Shown: positions 6,845 to 10,960 of the stretch, one piece after another
How the letters are laid out: every line of letters starts with the position of its first letter
How positions within the stretch are numbered: position 1 is the stretch's first letter
Source of the DNA: Leptospiraceae bacterium
GTDB taxonomy: Bacteria > Spirochaetota > Leptospiria > Leptospirales > Leptonemataceae
DNA: 10,960 nt
Assembly (NCBI GenBank): GCA_020440935.1
Contig: JAGRNC010000051.1
Coordinates: 1-10,960 of the forward strand
Direction: 5' to 3'
The notes under the pieces: generated by a model
What the model was told of the DNA's origin: nothing
Database searches by the model: none
What the model saw: only the letters and a program-made list of their open reading frames with translations
Translations under genes and position numbers: made by a program

Positions 6845-7350
6845 TCCTGTTTCTTGCTCTGTACGGTTTTCTCATCGCCGAGCGGCTCCTGGAGTTGGTG
6901 CGCGCGCGGCGGAATGAGGAATTAGCCCGTCAGGAAGGCGGGCAGGAATTTGATGCATTGGGCTATCGGTGGATTGTTTTGATGCACGTATGCTGGCTTA
7001 TCGCATTGCCGCTGGAATTCTACTTTATAGGTGGTTTGCCGCGGATCTGGATCTGGATTCTTGCTCTGGTCGTACTGGTTGAGATTATGCGTTTGTGGAC
7101 CCTGTACAGTCTGGGGCGCTACTGGAACACAAAGGTCATCGTTATTCCGGGAATGAAACCCGTAAAACGTGGACCGTACCGATGGTTGCGTCATCCGAAC
7201 TACCTTGTGGTGGTGGCCGAGCTGCTGTTCATTCCTTTGTTGTTTGGCTGCTATTTTACCTGCATCTTCTTTAGCTTACTGAATCTAGTAGTGCTGGCTC
7301 GCAGGATTCGCATCGAAGAGAAGGCCTGGGAGAGAAATGGATCGCTCTAA
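6829..7350 (+). CDS. Isoprenylcysteine carboxyl methyltransferase (ICMT)-family membrane methyltransferase
   Basis: This is a 173-residue integral membrane methyltransferase of the ICMT family, using S-adenosylmethionine. Hydrophobic helices lie near residues 4-22, 49-68, 73-94 and 126-157. The cofactor-binding signature is clear: KRGPYRWLRHPNYLVVVAELL at 113-133, with RHPNY at 121-125 and Glu131, followed by the C-terminal RIRIEEKAW (159-167). Bacteria do not usually carry prenylated proteins. Small ICMT-like proteins encoded directly after type III polyketide synthases (BpsB after BpsA in Bacillus) O-methylate alkylpyrones, and the same 3' overlap arrangement is seen here. I therefore infer methylation of the polyketide lipid made by the upstream enzyme. 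The start is supported by GGAG 8 nt upstream. The gene is complete. Confidence 0.88.
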   Translation: MSNAVILFLALYGFLIAERLLELVRARRNEELARQEGGQEFDALGYRWIVLMHVCWLIALPLEFYFIGGLPRIWIWILALVVLVEIMRLWTLYSLGRYWNTKVIVIPGMKPVKRGPYRWLRHPNYLVVVAELLFIPLLFGCYFTCIFFSLLNLVVLARRIRIEEKAWERNGSL

Positions 7351-7400
7351 TCGAGTGCCATAATCTCCTGTACATTCCTGATTTGGATGGCCGCTGCGAG

Positions 7401-7454
7401 TTGATCCGAGCCAAGCCAAAGCGACCCGATCCGAGCCGACGCGACCCGATCCGA
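7401..7454 (+). repeat. Short tandem repeat, 20-bp unit, about 2.5 copies
   Basis: Two adjacent 20-bp units (7415-7434 and 7435-7454) differ at only two positions; the second reads gccgacgcgacccgatccga. A partial third copy (GATCCGAGCCAA) starts at 7403, giving GATCCGA at 7403, 7428 and 7448. The array lies in the gap between the methyltransferase gene and the next membrane-protein gene. It could be a direct-repeat operator or a neutral slippage product. Read as protein in the downstream frame it gives a low-complexity Arg/Pro/Asp stretch, which argues that it is not coding. Confidence 0.6.
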
Positions 7455-7577
7455 CCCCAATCCAGAAACCATTGCCCGTGGACTCCCTGTGCGATGCCGG
7501 TAGCCATATCCGATTATTTCAGAATTCCAACAATTGCAGAGCTGCCGCCGAATTTCGCTCGCAGAAAACAAAGCCAG

Positions 7578-8582
7578 ATGCTGCCATCGACCATGTCGCC
7601 CGCCATCCAATCCATCGTTGTGCTGAGTATATGTTCGCTGGTGCTGCTATACTGGTTTGTTTTGATCTTCCTGTATCCATTGTATTTAAACTACCTCACA
7701 TATCGGAGCATGAAAGAGGCCCTGGAATCCGGAGAAACGGTGTCCGGTAAGGTTATTGAATCCAATTATCTGGGGGAGAAGAACGGAGCGGGTTTGCGTC
7801 CCATCGAAATGACCCTGGAATTCCTCAATTTTTCCGGAACTCCTGTGACTGAAAAAATGCGATTCATGGATTCCAAACCCGATCTGCGGCGATACGATGT
7901 AGGTCAGCTGGTGCCGCTTCGGATAGTTAGAAAATCCTCCGGCGCGCGGAAGGTCACGGTAGCATCGGCAAAAGTGGGAGCAAGTCTGCGATTCTGGATT
8001 ATCTGGCTGATTGGGGCATCGCTGTACTGCGGCGGGATTTACTATTTCTTCTATAGAATAAGCGAGCATTTTAAGGGCGATTTAAGCCTGGCGCTGTCCG
8101 CCCTACATTCTGAGGATGCTATGGGTGTCTTGGTCATGTTCGCCATCGGTGGCGGAATTACCTGGCTTCTGAGTCGAGTTTTTGGCGGAGCGTTTCGCCG
8201 GGATCAATCGGAAAAACTCAAATTCTTTGGCATTCGGACAATGGCCACCATCGAAAAGAAATCCAGAACCGGCGTAAGCGTAAACGATCAGCCCCAGGTG
8301 GCCTTCCATTACTCATTTCGCGCCAGCGATGGTCAGACCTACAAAGGTAGCGATAAAGAAATCGTCGATCTCCTGGACATTGGAAAACTGGATTCCATCA
8401 CAGAACGAGAAATCATCTATCTCCCGGATTCTCCGCAGACTTCTTTATTCGTGGAGCACATAGAGGGTAGCTCGGGGATGGGCATCCTCATCAAAGTAAT
8501 CATTCAGTTTGTGCTTTTGATTCTCTCTATTGTGCTGGTTTCCACGGTGATCGGAGGGTTGCTCAGCGCTCCCGTTCCTTGA
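7578..8582 (+). CDS. Membrane protein with two DUF3592-like domains
   Basis: This is a membrane protein of about 334 residues without assigned function. Counting from the ATG at 7578: a helix at about 10-40, a soluble beta-rich domain at 50-130 (ETVSGKVIESNY ... MTLEFLNFSGTPVTEKMRF ... VGQLVPLRIV), two helices at about 136-160 and 181-201, a second soluble domain at 216-293 (GIRTMATIEKKSR ... VAFHYSFRASDGQTYKG ... REIIYLPDSP), and a C-terminal helix at 302-328. Both soluble parts follow the same plan of small beta-barrel strands and resemble DUF3592-type domains, so an internal duplication is likely. The frame is open back to a TTG at 7383, but the extra 65 codons are low-complexity and repeat-derived, so I start at 7578; ATG 7593 is also possible. 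No clear Shine-Dalgarno is visible. Whether it belongs to the PKS operon is unclear, since 227 bp separate them. Confidence 0.7.
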   Translation: MLPSTMSPAIQSIVVLSICSLVLLYWFVLIFLYPLYLNYLTYRSMKEALESGETVSGKVIESNYLGEKNGAGLRPIEMTLEFLNFSGTPVTEKMRFMDSKPDLRRYDVGQLVPLRIVRKSSGARKVTVASAKVGASLRFWIIWLIGASLYCGGIYYFFYRISEHFKGDLSLALSALHSEDAMGVLVMFAIGGGITWLLSRVFGGAFRRDQSEKLKFFGIRTMATIEKKSRTGVSVNDQPQVAFHYSFRASDGQTYKGSDKEIVDLLDIGKLDSITEREIIYLPDSPQTSLFVEHIEGSSGMGILIKVIIQFVLLILSIVLVSTVIGGLLSAPVP

Positions 8583-8601
8583 ACTACAGAATCCTTACAC
8601 C

Positions 8602-8627
8602 GTCGGGTCTGCCCAGGACTTTCCTTT
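8602..8627 (+). terminator. Possible weak intrinsic terminator
   Basis: An imperfect stem (GTCGGG, loop TCTG, CCC, a two-base AG bulge, GAC) is followed by the T-rich TTTCCTTT, 20 nt after the stop codon of the two-domain membrane protein. The stem is short and the T-tract is interrupted, so confidence is low. Confidence 0.25.
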
Positions 8628-8838
8628 CGTGATATTGGATGCATGGGTGGCTGATCCGGGATATTCAGGATCGGGTCCTGGCCTTTGACGGACTATTGCC
8701 AGAACATTCGGAATTTTCGATTCGCTGCATAAAATATGCGAAATCTATTGTCATGCAATCGGCCCGTAGCGGCTTTGCGAAAGCGCATCCGATGCCAACC
8801 ATCGAATGTTGCATTACTGTAATCGTTTAATCGATTCC

Positions 8839-8842
8839 GGAG
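8839..8842 (+). promoter_or_regulatory. Shine-Dalgarno that fixes the GTG start of the RND gene
   Basis: GGAG lies 7 nt before the GTG at 8850. The protein then begins NIAELSIRRPIF, the standard N-terminus of HAE1-type RND pumps, so the GTG is the start. Confidence 0.65.
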
Positions 8843-8849
8843 ACATAGC

Positions 8850-10960
8850 GTGAACATAGCCGAGCTTTCCATTCGCAGGCCTATCTTTATTTCCAGCATT
8901 GTAATTCTGATGATTTTTACGGGCGTCGTGGCCTTCCTTCGCCTAGGTGTCGACCTGTTTCCTCCGGTTACCTTTCCGGTGGTGGCCATCAGTACCGTAT
9001 ACGCCGGGGCTGGGCCGGAAGAAATCGAGGATTTGATCAGTAAGCCCCTGGAAGAGGAATTATCGGGGCTTGCCGGCGTAAAGCGGATCACTTCAAGAAA
9101 CCAGGAAGGGCTTTCTGTTGTTATCGTGGAGTTTACGCTGGAAACCGATGTGGATTACGCCGAACAGCAGGTTCGAGCGCGCACGGCCCGCGTTGCCATC
9201 CAGTTTCCCGATGATGCCCAGGAATCTCTGGTGCAGCGATTCGATCCCGATGAACAGCCTGTGCTGCGCATCGCTTTGCAGGCAGATCTTCCCCCGGACT
9301 TATTGTACGACCTAGCCAAAGAAAACGTTAAGCCCCTTCTGGAGCAGGCCAGTGATGTGGGCGGAGTGAAGATAATCGGCGGAACGCGTCGGGAAATCCA
9401 GGTAGAATTGGATCGCAGAAAGCTAAATTCATTTGAAGTGCCGGCCTCCAGGGTAGCCTCGCAGCTGAAAATCGCAGGCCTCAATGTTCCTGTCGGTTCC
9501 GTGGAGCAAGGGGCATCGCTTACCGGCTACCGGGCAATGGGTCGCTTCGATACAATCCAGGAGGTGGAAAACCTGGTCGTCTCCTTTGGTCAGGATGTGG
9601 GAAGCGCCGTTCAGATTAAAGACCTGGGTCGCGTGATCGATGGAACCAGCGATGCCACAGCCATCACCAAGCTATATGCTCCGTTGCAGACTGGGGGCGT
9701 TCAGGAGAAACCGGAAAACTTTGTCGCCTCGCTATTCCATAAATGGAGCGGAAAGAAATCCGAAGTTAAGCGGCAGATGCGTCCGGCCCTATTTCTGGAC
9801 GTATACAAACAATCGGGGGCCAACACCATCCGGGTTGTGGATTCGGTGCTGCAACGAATGGATCGCATTAATAGCGATATAGGCGAGCATACCGGCAAAC
9901 CAAGGCTTTCCGTGATCCGAGACGGCTCCAATGCCATCCGCGCGAATGTCGACGATGTTGGTCTGGCCATTGTTCTTGGTATTATCCTCGCTGTAGTCGT
10001 TGTTTATCTTTTTCTGGGCAACCTTCGCTCTACAATCATTACAGGGCTGGCGCTACCCAACTCGCTGCTGGGCGCATTTCTTCTGATGTATGTAATGGGA
10101 TTTACGATAAACATCATGACCTTGCTTGCCCTGTCTCTATGCGTTGGTCTGCTGGTGGACGATGCCATTGTGGTGCGGGAAAGTATATTTCGAAAGATCG
10201 AAGAGGGCCATTCGCCCTCGGAGGCAGCGCGTATTGGAACATCCGAGGTGGCTCTGGCCGTGATCGCCACCACTGCAACGGTGGTGGCAGTTTTTCTCCC
10301 CATCGGATTTCTTACGGGAATTGTGGGGCAATTCTTCAAAGAGTTTGGGCTTACCGTTGTTTTTGCCATGGCCATCAGTCTATTCGATGCACTGACCATT
10401 GCGCCCATGCTGTCCGCCTATTTCGCGGGCAAGACCGATCAGCCTCCTGGAATGATTATTCGCGGGTTTCGGAGGTTTCAGGATTGGCTGGATGCCATTT
10501 ACGCAGTAGCCCTGCGGTTCACATTAAGACATAGATTGACTGTCATTGCAATCTTCCTGGGCACTTTTGTGCTCAGTCTTTTCAGCCTTGCCTTTGTTAA
10601 AAAGACCTTTCTTCCGCCGAACGATACCGGAGAGTTTCAGGTAACCATGGAACTGCCCCCGGGATCTTCGCTGCAGGCCAGCGGTAAGCTAACCGATGAA
10701 ATCGCGGCAAAAATTGCGGCAAGGCCGGAAGTGGATCGATTGGCCCTGATTAGTGGCGGTAATGAAGGGGACGAGAACAAGGCCCTTATTGGCGTTCAGA
10801 TGGTGCCTGCATCGCAGCGTTCAATTTCTACGGTGCAATTCAAAGACCAGGTGCGCGAAATGCTCAAGCCCTATGGCTATGCCCGCGCTCGAGTAGCGGA
10901 TTACAGCGCGGTGGGTGGCGGAGTGCAATATCCGTTCAACTTGAACATTCGCGGAGACAA
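8850..10960 (+). CDS. RND (HAE1/AcrB-type) efflux transporter, N-terminal two thirds (partial, 3' end outside window)
   Basis: This is an inner-membrane proton-driven RND efflux pump of the AcrB/MexB family, normally trimeric and working with a periplasmic adaptor and an outer-membrane channel. The frame is open for 703 codons to the right edge; AcrB has about 1050. Visible landmarks are IRRPIFISSIVILMIF (first helix), LGVDLFPPVTFPVVAISTVYAGAGPEEIE (porter start), the helices at residues 372-460, the TM4 proton-relay pair Asp437-Asp438 in VGLLVDDAIVVRESI, and the repeat of porter motifs after residue 580 (KKTFLPPNDTGEFQVTMELPPGSS). Before KQSGANT, residues about 276-310 form an extra hydrophilic segment of roughly 30 residues rich in Lys, Gln and Glu, which shifts TM4 by the same amount relative to AcrB (D407/D408). 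The gene starts with GTG and a good Shine-Dalgarno. No adaptor or TolC-type gene precedes it in the window, so partners may lie downstream or elsewhere. Confidence 0.93.
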   Translation, partial: MNIAELSIRRPIFISSIVILMIFTGVVAFLRLGVDLFPPVTFPVVAISTVYAGAGPEEIEDLISKPLEEELSGLAGVKRITSRNQEGLSVVIVEFTLETDVDYAEQQVRARTARVAIQFPDDAQESLVQRFDPDEQPVLRIALQADLPPDLLYDLAKENVKPLLEQASDVGGVKIIGGTRREIQVELDRRKLNSFEVPASRVASQLKIAGLNVPVGSVEQGASLTGYRAMGRFDTIQEVENLVVSFGQDVGSAVQIKDLGRVIDGTSDATAITKLYAPLQTGGVQEKPENFVASLFHKWSGKKSEVKRQMRPALFLDVYKQSGANTIRVVDSVLQRMDRINSDIGEHTGKPRLSVIRDGSNAIRANVDDVGLAIVLGIILAVVVVYLFLGNLRSTIITGLALPNSLLGAFLLMYVMGFTINIMTLLALSLCVGLLVDDAIVVRESIFRKIEEGHSPSEAARIGTSEVALAVIATTATVVAVFLPIGFLTGIVGQFFKEFGLTVVFAMAISLFDALTIAPMLSAYFAGKTDQPPGMIIRGFRRFQDWLDAIYAVALRFTLRHRLTVIAIFLGTFVLSLFSLAFVKKTFLPPNDTGEFQVTMELPPGSSLQASGKLTDEIAAKIAARPEVDRLALISGGNEGDENKALIGVQMVPASQRSISTVQFKDQVREMLKPYGYARARVADYSAVGGGVQYPFNLNIRGD

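Larger units (their letters stand above)
8583..8849. other. Intergenic region upstream of the RND transporter gene
   Basis: This 267-bp gap contains the weak hairpin noted above and a small perfect inverted repeat GCATA-AAA-TATGC at 8727-8739 that embeds the -10-like TAAAAT. It likely carries the promoter of the RND gene. A 63-codon frame (8639-8830) has no Shine-Dalgarno and no recognisable protein features, and I do not call it a gene. Confidence 0.35.

Noticed and set aside
7383..7577. 65-codon N-terminal extension of the two-domain membrane protein from a TTG
   Set aside because: The translation is low-complexity Arg/Pro and derives from a tandem DNA repeat; the start codon is a rare type without a ribosome site.
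8639..8830. 63-codon plus-strand ORF before the RND gene
   Set aside because: It has no ribosome site, no hydrophobic or domain pattern and lies in a gap expected to hold a promoter.
8693..9091. 132-codon minus-strand ORF
   Set aside because: It is antisense to the N-terminal part of the RND gene and has no protein features of its own.
1..10960. CRISPR array, tRNA/rRNA genes, insertion sequences or phage genes
   Set aside because: I looked for repeated 25-40-bp units with spacers, cloverleaf-like elements and transposase or integrase motifs and saw none.

Overview
The window is ordinary protein-coding bacterial DNA of roughly 50 % GC with short intergenic gaps and genes on both strands. A HAE1-type RND pump and an exported protein with a cleavable signal peptide point to a Gram-negative (diderm) bacterium. 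I cannot fix the taxon from the sequence. A Leptospirales-like spirochaete would fit my general impression, but that is a guess. There is no rRNA, tRNA, CRISPR array, transposase or phage gene.

Layout. (1) 1-925 is the C-terminal third of an aminopeptidase N (PepN), cut by the left edge. (2) Convergent to it, on the minus strand, 1029-2564 encodes an exported multidomain protein: a thioredoxin-like domain without a CXXC motif, a LamG/concanavalin-like domain and C-terminal ankyrin repeats. (3) Divergent from that, a polytopic membrane protein ends at 3516. Its best start (2695) overlaps by ATGA the stop codon of a 21-codon reading frame that carries a strong Shine-Dalgarno, so a translated leader with translational coupling is likely. 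(4) On the minus strand, a nitroreductase-family flavoprotein gene (5204-4371) is followed after 10 nt by a dienelactone-hydrolase-family gene (4360-3548), a probable bicistronic unit. Upstream of it on the same strand is a gene for a 108-residue four-helix membrane protein (5687-5361). (5) Divergent from that small gene, a type III polyketide synthase with an intact Cys-His-Asn triad overlaps by 16 nt an isoprenylcysteine-methyltransferase-like (ICMT) membrane methyltransferase. This is the same pairing as the alkylpyrone synthase/methyltransferase pair BpsA-BpsB of Bacillus. (6) After a gap with a 20-bp tandem repeat (7401-7454), a membrane protein with two related soluble domains is encoded (about 7578-8582). 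(7) After a 267-bp gap, a GTG-started RND transporter runs off the right edge. Its frame is open from 8850 to 10960.

How the parts work together. The clearest functional unit is the type III PKS-ICMT pair, which predicts a long-chain alkylpyrone or alkylresorcinol lipid that is then O-methylated at the membrane. The nitroreductase and hydrolase look like a small redox/hydrolysis operon of unknown substrate. The other genes look like independent units. I see no convincing new defence or mobile system. The most notable points are the leader/ATGA coupling, the PKS-ICMT operon with a divergent four-helix membrane protein, the thioredoxin-LamG-ankyrin architecture, and an extra segment in the RND porter domain.
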